Shown here: positions 27,092-35,778 of the stretch, piece after piece
How positions within the stretch are numbered: the first letter of the stretch is position 1
How the letters are laid out: the number at the start of each line of letters is the position of its first letter
DNA from: Acidimicrobiia bacterium
GTDB taxonomy: Bacteria; Actinomycetota; Acidimicrobiia; IMCC26256; PALSA-610
Direction: 5' to 3'
Assembly: GCA_036271555.1 (NCBI GenBank)
Contig: DATBAK010000004.1
Location: forward strand, 1-64,000
DNA length: 64,000 nt
The notes under the pieces: model-generated
What the model was told of the DNA's origin: nothing
Seen by the model: the letters and a program-made list of their open reading frames with translations, nothing else
Databases searched by the model: none
Translations under genes and position numbers: made by a program

Positions 27092-27586
27092 ATGGAGCAT
27101 GTGGCGGTGACCGTCGAGGCTGACGTCCCCGAGCCGCGGCCCGAGCGGGCGGGCTTCGACGACTTCTGCCGGGACGCGTACGCGCCCATGGTGCGGATGG
27201 CGTTCCTGCTCACGTCGTCGATCGAGACCGCCGAGGACCTCGTGCAGGACGTCTTCGCGCGCGCCTACCCGCGCTGGTCGACGATCAGCGAGCCTTCCGC
27301 GTACGTGCGGCGCGCGGTCGTCAACGCGTGCCACTCGCATCATCGACGGCGGTTTCGTGAGCGCGCACACCGGCCGAGCACACCCGACGCGATCGAGCTC
27401 GAAGCCGACGAGCTGTTCGACGTGCTCGCCACGCTCCCCGCGCGGATGCGCAGCGCGATCGTGCTCCGGTACTACCAGGACCTCGCCGAGAACGACATCG
27501 CCGAGATCCTCGGTTGCGCGCCCGGCACCGCGCGCTCACTCATCCACCGCGGCCTCGCGCGTCTCAGGACGGTGATGGAACCATGA
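27092..27586 (+). CDS. SigE-family extracytoplasmic-function-like sigma factor
   Basis: This 164-residue sigma-70 factor has region 2 at about 20-90 (FDDFCRDAYAPMVRMAFLLT, then AEDLVQDVFARAY) and region 4 at about 108-160 (LPARMRSAIVLRYYQDLAEN, then IAEILGCAPGTARSLIHRGL). It would direct RNA polymerase to a small regulon. The start ATG 27092 is tentative because no clear ribosome binding site is seen; GTG 27089 and GTG 27101 are alternatives. Its stop overlaps the start of a membrane-anchored serpin (ATGA), the position where an anti-sigma factor is normally encoded. Confidence 0.9.
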   Translation: MEHVAVTVEADVPEPRPERAGFDDFCRDAYAPMVRMAFLLTSSIETAEDLVQDVFARAYPRWSTISEPSAYVRRAVVNACHSHHRRRFRERAHRPSTPDAIELEADELFDVLATLPARMRSAIVLRYYQDLAENDIAEILGCAPGTARSLIHRGLARLRTVMEP

Positions 27587-29046
27587 ACGATTCCGAAGAC
27601 AAGCTCCGCACCGCATTGTCGGCGCGCGCCGCGAGCGTGCGCGTCGACGATCCCGCGCCGAAGGTGCGGCACCGCATCGTCGTGCGCCGGCGCCGGCGCC
27701 GGCAGCGACTCGCGTTCGGTGGCGCCGCGCTCGCGTTGGTCGTCGCCGTGGGAGTGCTGGTGCCGATCGTGAACAACGACGGCCATCACGCCTCGACGCC
27801 TGCAGCCGCGCCGCGCGGCAAGGCGGCGTCGCCCGGCGTCCTGCGCTCACAACTCGTGCGCGACACGCGACCCGCGGTGCCGGCGAGCGCGGTCAAGCAG
27901 CTCACGACCGCGAGCGCGCAGACCGCGCTCGACCTGTACCAACAGCTCGCGAAGACGCCGGGCAACGTCTTCTTCTCGCCGTACAGCATCGAGACCGCGC
28001 TGGGCATGGCCGCCGCGGGCGCGCGCGGCCAGACGCTCGATCAGATGCTCGCGGTGCTGCACAACCGGCTCTCGCCGGCGCAGTTCCAGGACGCGACGAA
28101 CGCGCTGAACCTCTCGCTGCTCGGGCCGCGCACTCTGCCGGGCGAGTCGGCGTCGGGTCAGCCGTTGCGGCTCGAGATCGCGAACTCGGAATGGGGTCAG
28201 TCGGGCTACCCGATCCTGAAGTCGTTCCTCGACCAACTCGCGCGCAACTACGGCGCCGGCCTGAACACCGAGGACTTCGCGGGCCACAACGATGCCGCGC
28301 TCGCGGCGATCAACAGCTGGGTCGACGCGCACACGCACGGCAAGATCAAGCAACTGCTCGACTCACTCGACCCGGCGACCAAGCTCGTGCTCGTGAACGC
28401 GGTGTATTTCAAGGCAAGTTGGGCGCTTCCGTTCGTCGCGAGCCTGACGAAGACCGGATCGTTCACCACCACGAGCGGCGGTACCGTGAGTGCTTCCTTC
28501 ATGAACGGAGAGCCGGATGGCTCGTACGCCTCCGGGCCCGGATGGCGGGCCGCCGAAATTCCGTACCTCGGGGGCGCGTCGATGACGATCGTGATGCCCG
28601 ACGCGGGATCCTTCTCGGCCTTCGACCGATCGTTCGATGCGTCGATCCTGACGAAGGTCATCGACGGTCTCCAGCCGTTGACGCTGCAACTCGCGCTCCC
28701 GAAGTTCCGGATGACAGATCGGGCCGCGCTCCACGACGCCCTGACAGCGCTGGGCATGACCGACGCGTTCAACGGTACGGACGCCGATTTCTCGGGAATC
28801 ACGAACCCGTCGAAGCTGCATATCTCGGAGGTCGTGCACCAGGCGACGATCACGGTCGACGAGAAGGGCACCGAGGCCGCGGCGGCAACCGCGATCGGCT
28901 TCCAGGCAACGTCTCGGAGAGTAGGACCGACGGTCACCTTCAAGGCCGACCACCCGTTCCTCTACTTCATCCGCGACACGAAGACCGGGACGATCCTCTT
29001 CATGGGCCGCGTCACCGACCCGACGCAGACCTCGACGCAGCAGTAG
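27583..29046 (+). CDS. Membrane-anchored serpin with anti-sigma-like cytoplasmic N-terminus
   Basis: This 487-residue protein has a short charged N-terminus (1-43, ending in a run of Arg), one transmembrane helix (about 44-64), a linker, and a complete serpin domain outside the membrane (about 100-483). Serpin hallmarks are NVFFSPYSIETALGMAAAGA, NAVYFKASWALPF and the inhibitory hinge EKGTEAAAATA (427-437), followed by HPFLYFIRD. Counting from the hinge puts the scissile bond at T443-S444, a small-residue site suited to elastase- or subtilisin-like proteases. Translational coupling to the sigma factor suggests it acts as its membrane regulator; this role is inference. Confidence 0.9.
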   Translation: MNDSEDKLRTALSARAASVRVDDPAPKVRHRIVVRRRRRRQRLAFGGAALALVVAVGVLVPIVNNDGHHASTPAAAPRGKAASPGVLRSQLVRDTRPAVPASAVKQLTTASAQTALDLYQQLAKTPGNVFFSPYSIETALGMAAAGARGQTLDQMLAVLHNRLSPAQFQDATNALNLSLLGPRTLPGESASGQPLRLEIANSEWGQSGYPILKSFLDQLARNYGAGLNTEDFAGHNDAALAAINSWVDAHTHGKIKQLLDSLDPATKLVLVNAVYFKASWALPFVASLTKTGSFTTTSGGTVSASFMNGEPDGSYASGPGWRAAEIPYLGGASMTIVMPDAGSFSAFDRSFDASILTKVIDGLQPLTLQLALPKFRMTDRAALHDALTALGMTDAFNGTDADFSGITNPSKLHISEVVHQATITVDEKGTEAAAATAIGFQATSRRVGPTVTFKADHPFLYFIRDTKTGTILFMGRVTDPTQTSTQQ

Positions 29047-29055
29047 CGCCCGCCC

Positions 29056-30021
29056 TCACAACTCACGCAGGCGCGGCAACAGCTCGCGTTCGGACCACTC
29101 GAGGAACTCGGTTTGCGTGTCGCCGCCGATCTGCACGACCGCGACATCGGTGAACCCGGCGTCGACGAACTTCTTGAACGCGTCGACGTGGCGGTCGACG
29201 TCGGGCCCGCACGGGACCTGCTCGGCGACCTGGTCCTCGGTCACGGGCTCGGACGCCGCCGCGAAGCTGCGCGGGTTCGGCAGCTCGGCCATCACCGGCC
29301 ACCCGCCCGTGAACCAACGGAACTGCTCTCGCGCGCGTTTGCGGGCACGCCCCTCGTCGGTGTCGTAACACAAGCCGACCTGCCCGATTCGGCGCTTGCC
29401 GCGTCCGCCTGCGGTGTCGAAGCGATCGCCGAGCGACGCGTCGGGTGCGACCGCGATCATCGCGTCGGCGTGCTCACCCGCGAGCGCGCAGCTCTTCGCG
29501 CCGGACACCGCGATGCCGATCGGAGGCGGCTCGTCGGGAACGTCCCAGACCTTCGCGTGACGCGCGTCGAGATGGCGACCCTCGTAGTCGACGACCTCGC
29601 CGGCGAGCAGCGGCCGGATGATCTCGACCGCGTCGACGAGCATCTCGTGGCGCACGTCGACCGGCGGCCATCCGATGCCGACGATGTGCTCGTTGAGCTG
29701 CTCCCCCGCGCCGAGGCCGAGCAGGAAGCGACCGTCGGAGAGGATCTGGATCGTCGCCGCCTTCTGCGCAACGACCGCGGGGTGATAGCGCATCGTCGGG
29801 CACGTCACGTACGTCATCAATCCGATGCGACTCGTCGCGTGCGCGACCGCACCGAGCACCGACCACACGTACGGCGAGTGCCCCTGCTCCTCCAGCCACG
29901 GGAAGCAGTGGTCGCTCGCGGCGACGAAGTCGTAGCCCGCCGCCTCGGCGCCGATGGCATCGGCCACCAGCGCCTTCGGAGCGGACTGCTCGCCCATGAT
30001 CGTGTAGCCGATGCGCACCAT
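29056..30021 (-). CDS. F420-dependent LLM-class oxidoreductase
   Basis: This 321-residue luciferase-like monooxygenase-fold enzyme belongs to the F420 group related to glucose-6-phosphate dehydrogenase Fgd (TIGR03557-like). It opens with IGYTIMGEQ and contains AASDHCFPW, LMTYVTCPTMRYHPA and FLLGLGAGEQLNEH, all typical of this group. It would transfer hydride to or from coenzyme F420 on an unknown substrate. The start is ATG 30021, with TAGAGC six bases upstream on the minus strand and no ribosome binding site. It is convergent with the serpin gene, 9 bp away. Confidence 0.88.
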   Translation of the reverse strand: MVRIGYTIMGEQSAPKALVADAIGAEAAGYDFVAASDHCFPWLEEQGHSPYVWSVLGAVAHATSRIGLMTYVTCPTMRYHPAVVAQKAATIQILSDGRFLLGLGAGEQLNEHIVGIGWPPVDVRHEMLVDAVEIIRPLLAGEVVDYEGRHLDARHAKVWDVPDEPPPIGIAVSGAKSCALAGEHADAMIAVAPDASLGDRFDTAGGRGKRRIGQVGLCYDTDEGRARKRAREQFRWFTGGWPVMAELPNPRSFAAASEPVTEDQVAEQVPCGPDVDRHVDAFKKFVDAGFTDVAVVQIGGDTQTEFLEWSERELLPRLREL

Positions 30022-30107
30022 GGGCGCGCTCTACCCGGAGCGACGCGGAATCGACACCCCGACAACGCACGCATGACCGCGGCGGGTCGCGGGGTACCGC
30101 ACGGCGA

Positions 30108-30236
30108 GTGACAACCCTGATCGTGATCCTCATCATCGTCGTGCTGATCGCGCTCGTCGGCGCCGCGACGTTCCAACGCAAACGGCGCGCCGGCGGCGTG
30201 ATCGCCGCGAAGCCGAACCGTGGACGCCGGCGATGA
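30108..30236 (+). CDS. 42-residue single-span membrane peptide
   Basis: A small frame starting at GTG 30108 encodes a hydrophobic helix (residues 3-20, nearly all Leu, Ile, Val, Ala) followed by a strongly basic tail (QRKRR, then NRGRRR). Its TGA overlaps the ATG of the PRC-barrel gene (ATGA at 30233-30236). This coupling and the clean membrane-peptide composition support a real gene despite its size. The function is unknown; it may anchor or recruit the PRC-barrel proteins to the membrane. Confidence 0.65.
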   Translation: MTTLIVILIIVVLIALVGAATFQRKRRAGGVIAAKPNRGRRR

Positions 30237-30826
30237 CCGGGCTCCTCCTCCGTGGAACCGATCTGAACGGACTCCCGGTCGTGAGCATCGCGACCGGTGA
30301 CGCGCTCGCCGAGATCAAGGACATGGTCTACAGCCCCGACTGCGCGCAGCTCCTGGGATTCACGCTGAACAAGCGCGGGTTCTTCGGCAGCCCACTGCGC
30401 GAGACGCTCGCGTACACGAACGTCGCCGCGGTCGGGCGCGACGCGGTCATGGTCGAACACGACGACGTCGTCGGCGCCGACGACCACGGGCTCGGCGAGA
30501 TCGTCGGCGCAGCCGCGGGTCGGAACGTGCTCGGCGACGAGGTGCTCACCGACGACGGGCGCCGGCTCGGAGTCGTCACCGACGTCGTGGTCGACGTCGC
30601 GAGCGGCGACGTCGTCGGGTACGAGCTGAAGGGCGACGAGAACCTGCAAGCCCACGCCGGCCGTCCGATGCTCGTGCCGATTCCGGCGACGCTCGCGGTA
30701 TCGGGAACCGCGCTCATGGTGCCCGCCCAGGTCGAGCCCTTCATCCGCGACGACCTCACCGGCTTCGGTGCGGCCGTCGACGAGTTCCGCGACGAGCTTC
30801 CGAGGACTTCCGATGCTGCTGAGTGA
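30233..30826 (+). CDS. PRC-barrel protein, two domains
   Basis: This 197-residue soluble protein has two PRC-barrel-like modules: about 5-75 (LNGLPVVSIATGDALAEIKD) and about 98-175 (GDEVLTDDGRRLGVVTDVVV). PRC barrels occur in RimM, photosynthetic reaction centre H subunits and many stress or cell-division associated proteins of actinobacteria, where they mediate protein contacts. Its start overlaps the 42-residue membrane peptide, and its end overlaps the next PRC-barrel gene by 14 bp, so the three form one operon. No enzymatic motif is present. Confidence 0.82.
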   Translation: MTGLLLRGTDLNGLPVVSIATGDALAEIKDMVYSPDCAQLLGFTLNKRGFFGSPLRETLAYTNVAAVGRDAVMVEHDDVVGADDHGLGEIVGAAAGRNVLGDEVLTDDGRRLGVVTDVVVDVASGDVVGYELKGDENLQAHAGRPMLVPIPATLAVSGTALMVPAQVEPFIRDDLTGFGAAVDEFRDELPRTSDAAE

Positions 30827-31271
30827 GACGTTGGGTGAACGCATCGTCAGCAAGGCGAGTGCCGAGACGCTCGGCTCCGCCGACGGTGTGATCGTCGACC
30901 CGGAGTCGCCGCGCATCGTCGCGGTGCGCACGGGCAAGGGTCGCAAGGCGCGCGTGATCCCGTGGGAGACGCTGTCGGGAGTCGGCGACGCCGCGGTCGT
31001 CGTCGAGCAGGACGACGCGGTGCGCGAGCCCAGCGAAGGACGTGAGCACGATCAGGCAACCGACGCGGTCAAGGTGCTCGGTGGGCTCGTCGTGTCCGAC
31101 CGCGGCAACGAGCACGGCACGATCACCGACATCGCGTTCGACGCCGCGAGCGGTGCAGTCGAGGAGATCCGAACGTCGCGGTCGACGACGATCATCGGCG
31201 AGCGGATCCGCTCGATCGGGCACTACGCGTGGATCGTCACCGCGGCCGACGACGAGCTCGGCGGGCTCTGA
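30813..31271 (+). CDS. PRC-barrel protein
   Basis: This 152-residue protein follows in the same operon and is related in pattern to the preceding one. LLSETLGERIVSKASAETLG and a second module GGLVVSDRGNEHGTITDIAF suggest two PRC-like halves. Start ATG 30813 lies inside the end of the upstream gene, with CGAGGA seven bases before it. The role is unknown; co-expression with a membrane peptide and a second PRC protein suggests a small complex at the membrane. Confidence 0.75.
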   Translation: MLLSETLGERIVSKASAETLGSADGVIVDPESPRIVAVRTGKGRKARVIPWETLSGVGDAAVVVEQDDAVREPSEGREHDQATDAVKVLGGLVVSDRGNEHGTITDIAFDAASGAVEEIRTSRSTTIIGERIRSIGHYAWIVTAADDELGGL

Positions 31272-31295
31272 GCGCGCCCGATCAGAGTCTCGGAG

Positions 31296-32597
31296 TCAGG
31301 GTCGACAGAGATACCGGTCGATCACGCGGTGCATGTGCGCGACGTTGCCTTCCTGGCGCGGGTTGAGCCGCAGGCCGTCGAAGTCGCGTGACTTCATGCC
31401 CGTCTGCACCTCGAGCATGTTGTCGTAGTCCTGCGTGGTGATGACACCCCAGTCGTGCTCGTGCCAGTCGGCGAAGAACTTCCGATTGAGCGGACGCGGC
31501 TCCCGCCCGGGCGCGGGCCACTCGAGCACCCACGTGTCCTTGATCGACGAGTCGGGATCGAGACCGTTGGGGCGGACGCGGAAGAGGATCGCACTGCCGG
31601 GATAGATCGGGCCGACGAGGTTCGGGAACCAGTACACGTCGTCGGCGCTCGTCATGAGCTCGTCGCCGAGCTCGCTGACGTCGAGCCCCCGCTTCGCGAG
31701 CAGCTGTTTGCGCCGGCGCTGGAACTCGGCGAGCAGTTGATCGGGCGGTGTCGACGCGCGCACTTCTTCGACGAGCGCGCGCTCTTCCTTCAAGAACGCG
31801 CCACCGAGCCCTTCGACGAGGCCGCTCAGGATCGCGCCGCTATCGATCTCGTCGTCGCGGAGCCCGAGGCGCGGGCTCGGCGTGAGCGCGCGGCGCGCCC
31901 CCTCGAGTCGTCCGTAGCGCGCGTGCGTCTCGAACTGCTCGTATTCGATGCTGACGTCGTCGGTCCACGCGAGCAGCTGCGGGTGCGTGCCCTGCACGTG
32001 GTAGCCCTCGTTGAACGCGTCGACGACGACCTTCCAGTTCGCGGGCAGGATCGTCGTCAGGTAACCCCGGAAGCGCATCTGGTCGAGGTGGTAGCGGTCG
32101 AGCAGCTTCGGGATCGGGTGCAGGAAATCGAGCAGCGGCTCCGCGTCGCGGTCGGCGTTGACGAACACGAAGCCGCCCCACGTGTCGACGCGCCACCCGG
32201 CCAGGTGCAGTCCGTCGGGCAGGTCGGTGAACTCGTGCCGGTCGACGACTTCGACGAGCTCACCGTCGAGCGCGTACCGCCACGCGTGATAGCGGCAGCG
32301 GATCTGACCGTCGCCGAAGTTGCCGGTTCCATTCGCGAGCCGGGTGCCGCGGTGCAGGCAGTGGTTCGAGAGCGCTCGGATCGCGCCGTCGTCGCCGCGG
32401 ACGACGAGAATCGACTGATCGCCGATCGTGTACTCGAGGAAGTCGCCCGGATTCGGGACCTCCTCCTCACGACACGCGACCTGCCAGACCCGACTCCAGA
32501 GCCGTTCCATCTCGAGCTCGACGAACGCGCTCGACGTGTAGCGCGCCTTCGGCACGACGCCGTCCGGCCGGACGAGCAGCGAGGTCACATCGGTCAT
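31296..32597 (-). CDS. Rieske-type aromatic-ring-hydroxylating oxygenase, alpha subunit
   Basis: This 433-residue oxygenase has an N-terminal Rieske 2Fe-2S domain (C80-x-H82 and C101-x2-H104) and a catalytic mononuclear iron domain. The iron ligands are probably H200 and H205 (NEGYHVQGTH), with a carboxylate further on; E197 is the likely bridge between centres. No beta subunit or reductase lies nearby, so it belongs to the single-component terminal oxygenase type used for ring hydroxylation or demethylation. The start is ATG 32597. Its divergent neighbour is an acyl-CoA synthetase, hinting at catabolism of an aromatic or steroid-like acid. Confidence 0.88.
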   Translation of the reverse strand: MTDVTSLLVRPDGVVPKARYTSSAFVELEMERLWSRVWQVACREEEVPNPGDFLEYTIGDQSILVVRGDDGAIRALSNHCLHRGTRLANGTGNFGDGQIRCRYHAWRYALDGELVEVVDRHEFTDLPDGLHLAGWRVDTWGGFVFVNADRDAEPLLDFLHPIPKLLDRYHLDQMRFRGYLTTILPANWKVVVDAFNEGYHVQGTHPQLLAWTDDVSIEYEQFETHARYGRLEGARRALTPSPRLGLRDDEIDSGAILSGLVEGLGGAFLKEERALVEEVRASTPPDQLLAEFQRRRKQLLAKRGLDVSELGDELMTSADDVYWFPNLVGPIYPGSAILFRVRPNGLDPDSSIKDTWVLEWPAPGREPRPLNRKFFADWHEHDWGVITTQDYDNMLEVQTGMKSRDFDGLRLNPRQEGNVAHMHRVIDRYLCRP

Positions 32598-32604
32598 GAG
32601 ATTC

Positions 32605-32690
32605 GTTCCCGCAAGAGCGGCCGGGTCGCTTGGCGGCCCGGCCGAGCCGGAGACTGAGGCGTCGAGGAGGGCGAGCTTGCGAGCCCGACC
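32605..32690 (-). repeat. Dispersed intergenic repeat, copy G (minus orientation)
   Basis: This is a member of the about 90-bp repeat family described in the findings. On the minus strand it starts GGTCGGGCTCGCAAGC, contains GACGCCTCAG and ends AAGCGACC(..)TTGCGGGAAC. It sits in the divergent spacer between the Rieske oxygenase and the acyl-CoA synthetase, the only copy upstream of two gene starts. Confidence 0.7.
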
Positions 32691-32789
32691 ATGAGTACAG
32701 GCAGAATCCGGATTGTATGGGCACTGAGCGGATGCGCGGTCGGTCGGCAACGGTGGGTAGTCCCGTGCCGAACGAGTGAAGACGCGACC

Positions 32790-34451
32790 ATGAGCACGGG
32801 GTCGACCTTCAACTTCGCCGACTGCTTCGAGCTCGTCGCCGACACCGTGCCCGACAGGATCGCGATCGTCTCGGGCGACCGCCGCCGCACCTACGCCGAG
32901 GTCGACAACCGCACGACTCGGTTCGCGCATGTGCTCGCCGACGCGGGCGTCGGGATCGGCGAGCACGTCGGCCTCTACCTCCACAATCGCGGCGAGCACC
33001 TCGAGGCGATGCTCGCCTGCTACAAGCGCCGCGCGGTCCCGATCAACGTGAACTACCGCTACGGCCGCGACGAGCTGCGCTACCTGTTCGACAACGCCGA
33101 CGTCGTCGCGCTCGTCTACGGATCCGAGTACCGCGACACCGTCGAGGCGCTGCGACCGCAGCTGCCGAAGTTGCGGGTTCTGATCGAGGTGGGCGACGCG
33201 CCCGCGAACGACGCGATCGCGTATGACGACGCGATCGACGCGGCCGGCACGACGCGCGCGTTCACGCCCCGCTCCCCCGACGACCACTACGTGCTCTACA
33301 CGGGCGGAACGACCGGGATGCCGAAGGGCGTCGTGTGGCGGCAGGAAGACATGTTCTTCGCGACGCTCGGCGGCGGGAATCCCGGTGGTCTGCCGATCAC
33401 GAAGCCCGACGAGATCATGCAGACCGTGCTCGTGAACACGTCGCAGCGACTCACACCGTTCCTGCGGCCCGGCGACCCCGAGCCCGAGCAGTTCGTCGTG
33501 CTCGCGCTCGGCCCGCTGATGCACGCGAGCGGGCAGTGGTCGTCACTGGGCACGCTGCTCGCGGGCGGCACCGTCGTCATCTACACCGAGCCGAGCATCG
33601 ACATGGCGCGCGTGTTGACGCTCGTCGAGCGCGAACGCGTCGTGATGCTCACGCTCGTCGGCGACGCGAGCGCGCGCCCGCTGCTCGCGGCGCTCGACGC
33701 GCACCCCGGGAAGTACGACACGTCGTCGTTGCAATTGCTCGGCTCGGGTGGCGCGATCCTCTCGGCCGAAGTGAAGCAGCGGCTGCTCGACGAGATTCCG
33801 AGCGTGATCGCGATCACCGAGGCGATCGGCTCGTCGGAGTCGCCGGTTCAGGCGGTGGCGGTCGCGCGACGAGACGGCGAGCAGCGCAAGACGCTGCGCT
33901 TCGACGCGCGCGAGACGACGATGGTCGTCGACGACGACCTGCGACCGATCGCGGCGGGTTCGGGCAGCGTCGGCCGGCTCGCGACGAAGGGGCGCGTGCC
34001 GCTCGGCTACTACCGCGACGAGGAGCGCAGCGCGCGCACGTTCGTCGAGATCGACGGCGCGCGCTGGGCGCTGCCCGGCGACATGGCGACGGTCGCCGCC
34101 GACGGCTCGATCCAGCTGCTCGGCCGCGGGTCGATGTGCATCAACACCGGCGGCGAGAAGGTGTACCCCGAAGAGGTCGAGGCGATCGTGCGTCAGCACC
34201 CGGCGATCGTCGACGCGGTCGTCGTCGGTGGTCCCGACGAGCAGTACGGGCAGCGCGTCGTGGTTGTCGCGGCGGCGGACGCGTCGAGCCCGCCACCGAC
34301 GCTCGAGGAGCTGCGCGCGCACTGCCGCGAACACCTCGCGGGCTACAAGTTGCCGAAGGCGATCGTGCTCGTGGATCGCGTCGAGCGATCGCCGGCGGGC
34401 AAGCCCGACTACCGCTGGGCGACCGCCGTCGTCACTCGCGCGTCGCAATGA
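32790..34451 (+). CDS. Acyl-CoA synthetase (AMP-dependent, FadD-like)
   Basis: This 553-residue ANL-superfamily enzyme activates a carboxylic acid to its CoA ester through an acyl-adenylate. It has the P-loop YTGGTTGMPKGV, the adenylate motif GYYRDEERSA, and the hinge/catalytic C-terminal region GDMATVAADGSIQLLGRGSM with the lysine in LPKAIVLVD near the end. It resembles the actinobacterial FadD17/FadD19 group by length and motifs, which act on long-chain or sterol side-chain acids; the substrate is not certain. The start ATG 32790 has a weak ribosome binding site. It is divergent from the Rieske oxygenase. Confidence 0.9.
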   Translation: MSTGSTFNFADCFELVADTVPDRIAIVSGDRRRTYAEVDNRTTRFAHVLADAGVGIGEHVGLYLHNRGEHLEAMLACYKRRAVPINVNYRYGRDELRYLFDNADVVALVYGSEYRDTVEALRPQLPKLRVLIEVGDAPANDAIAYDDAIDAAGTTRAFTPRSPDDHYVLYTGGTTGMPKGVVWRQEDMFFATLGGGNPGGLPITKPDEIMQTVLVNTSQRLTPFLRPGDPEPEQFVVLALGPLMHASGQWSSLGTLLAGGTVVIYTEPSIDMARVLTLVERERVVMLTLVGDASARPLLAALDAHPGKYDTSSLQLLGSGGAILSAEVKQRLLDEIPSVIAITEAIGSSESPVQAVAVARRDGEQRKTLRFDARETTMVVDDDLRPIAAGSGSVGRLATKGRVPLGYYRDEERSARTFVEIDGARWALPGDMATVAADGSIQLLGRGSMCINTGGEKVYPEEVEAIVRQHPAIVDAVVVGGPDEQYGQRVVVVAAADASSPPPTLEELRAHCREHLAGYKLPKAIVLVDRVERSPAGKPDYRWATAVVTRASQ

Positions 34452-34536
34452 GGTCGTAGGACCAACGCGCGATCGCATCGCGCGCCGGCGACTCCGGACA
34501 CTGGGCTCCCAATACCGGAACCCAAGGAGTCCAGCC

Positions 34537-34920
34537 ATGCACAAGCTCTTCGCCACCGTTGCGGTCGGCGCGCTCGCCGCGATCGCCGTCCCGGGGGTCG
34601 CGTCGGCCAAGGGCGGCCCCGGCGTCACCACCAAGGGGCACTGCTCGGCGCGCAGCGAGTCGAAGGTCAAGGCCAAGACCGACGACGGCCGCATCGAGAC
34701 CGAGTTCGAGGTCGACCAGAACGTGAACGGCGACACGTGGAAGGTCGTGCTCCGCGACAACGGGATGGTGGTCGCTCGGGGCAAGGCCACGACCGCGGCG
34801 CCGAGCGGCTCGTTCGAGTTCCGCCGGACGATCGCCGACCGGTCGGGCCAGGACGTGATCCGTGCCAAGGCCATGAACCTGAAGACCGGCGAGACCTGCA
34901 AGGCGTCGGTCTCGCTCTGA
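34537..34920 (+). CDS. Small secreted protein
   Basis: This 127-residue protein has a clear signal peptide (MHKLFATVAVGALAAIAVPG, then ASA). The mature part of about 100 residues is rich in charged residues, with two cysteines (GHCSARSE and TCKASVSL) that could form a disulfide. The pattern EFEVDQNVNGDTWKVVLRDN suggests an all-beta domain. The start is ATG 34537, with AAGGAG seven bases upstream. I do not recognise a family. It is probably transcribed alone. Confidence 0.75.
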   Translation: MHKLFATVAVGALAAIAVPGVASAKGGPGVTTKGHCSARSESKVKAKTDDGRIETEFEVDQNVNGDTWKVVLRDNGMVVARGKATTAAPSGSFEFRRTIADRSGQDVIRAKAMNLKTGETCKASVSL

Positions 34921-35069
34921 CCGCGGCCACGGGTGGGAGTCGGCCGCGCCGGCCCCCATCCAAGCGGATGTTTCAATTCGTGGGCAAACGTTCACTCTCC
35001 GTGGTTTATCCCGTGATCGACGCGGGTAGACGCGTCGTCTCGGCCGCGACGACCTGGGAGGAACCCGCG

Positions 35070-35690
35070 ATGAGAAACACGCTCCGCCGCAGCCTTGCGG
35101 CATGCTCGATCCTCGCTCTCTCGGCGCTGGCGGTGACGCCCGCGGGGGCGACGGCCGCCAAGCCGACGAAGGATCCGACGGTCCCGTTCGACTACGTGAT
35201 CCACGCGACGACGACCCTGAAGAAGCTCAACCAGACCGTGACGATCCCGGCCGGTGAGTTCAAGGGCACGATCGACATCGTGACGTCGAAGCTCACGGGC
35301 ACGATCTCGCTGCCGCCGGCGAAGTCGACGGTGGCGATCGCAGGTCTGCCGCTCGCGACCGCGACGTTCAAGACCGTCGAGGTCGGTCCCGTGACCGGCA
35401 AGGTCGACTTCAAGAAGCTGACCGCGACCGCGACCTCGGTGTTCAACATCCAGATCCCGAGCGTGACGCCGACGGGCCTGTCGTTCGTGAACCTCGTGGG
35501 CAATTCGTGCACGACGTCGACACCGGTGAGCGTGACCATGACCGGGTCGCTCAAGCCGCCGTTGAAGTTCACCGGCACGTTCACCGTGCCGCCGCTCAAG
35601 ACGTGCGGCGCGGCGACTCCGGCGCTCAACCTCGTGATCCCCGGACCCGGCAACACGTTCAGCGCGACGGCGACCACGAAGACCAAGTAG
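35070..35690 (+). CDS. Secreted beta-rich protein of unknown function
   Basis: This 206-residue exported protein has a signal peptide at residues 1-30 (MRNTLRRSLAACSILALSAL, then PAGATA). The mature domain is Thr/Val/Lys-rich and probably all-beta (GTIDIVTSKLTGTISLPPAK). Two late Cys residues (NSCTTSTP and KTCGAATP) could pair. The start is ATG 35070, with GGGAGG at a good distance. The organisation is similar to actinobacterial surface proteins related to LppX-like or choice-of-anchor folds, but no family is claimed. A strong terminator follows. Confidence 0.75.
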   Translation: MRNTLRRSLAACSILALSALAVTPAGATAAKPTKDPTVPFDYVIHATTTLKKLNQTVTIPAGEFKGTIDIVTSKLTGTISLPPAKSTVAIAGLPLATATFKTVEVGPVTGKVDFKKLTATATSVFNIQIPSVTPTGLSFVNLVGNSCTTSTPVSVTMTGSLKPPLKFTGTFTVPPLKTCGAATPALNLVIPGPGNTFSATATTKTK

Positions 35691-35713
35691 CGCGCACTTC
35701 AGCTCGTTCGAAA

Positions 35714-35750
35714 CCGACGGCGCCGCGCTTCCCGCTCGCGGCGCCGTCGG
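35714..35750. terminator. Bidirectional terminator hairpin
   Basis: A perfect 14-bp GC-rich stem (arms 35714-35727 and 35737-35750) with a 9-base loop lies between the convergent ends at 35690 and 35779. It has no T-run. Position and stability support a terminator for both transcripts. Confidence 0.65.
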
Positions 35751-35778
35751 CGCGTCAGCCGGGACGCGACCGAGAACC

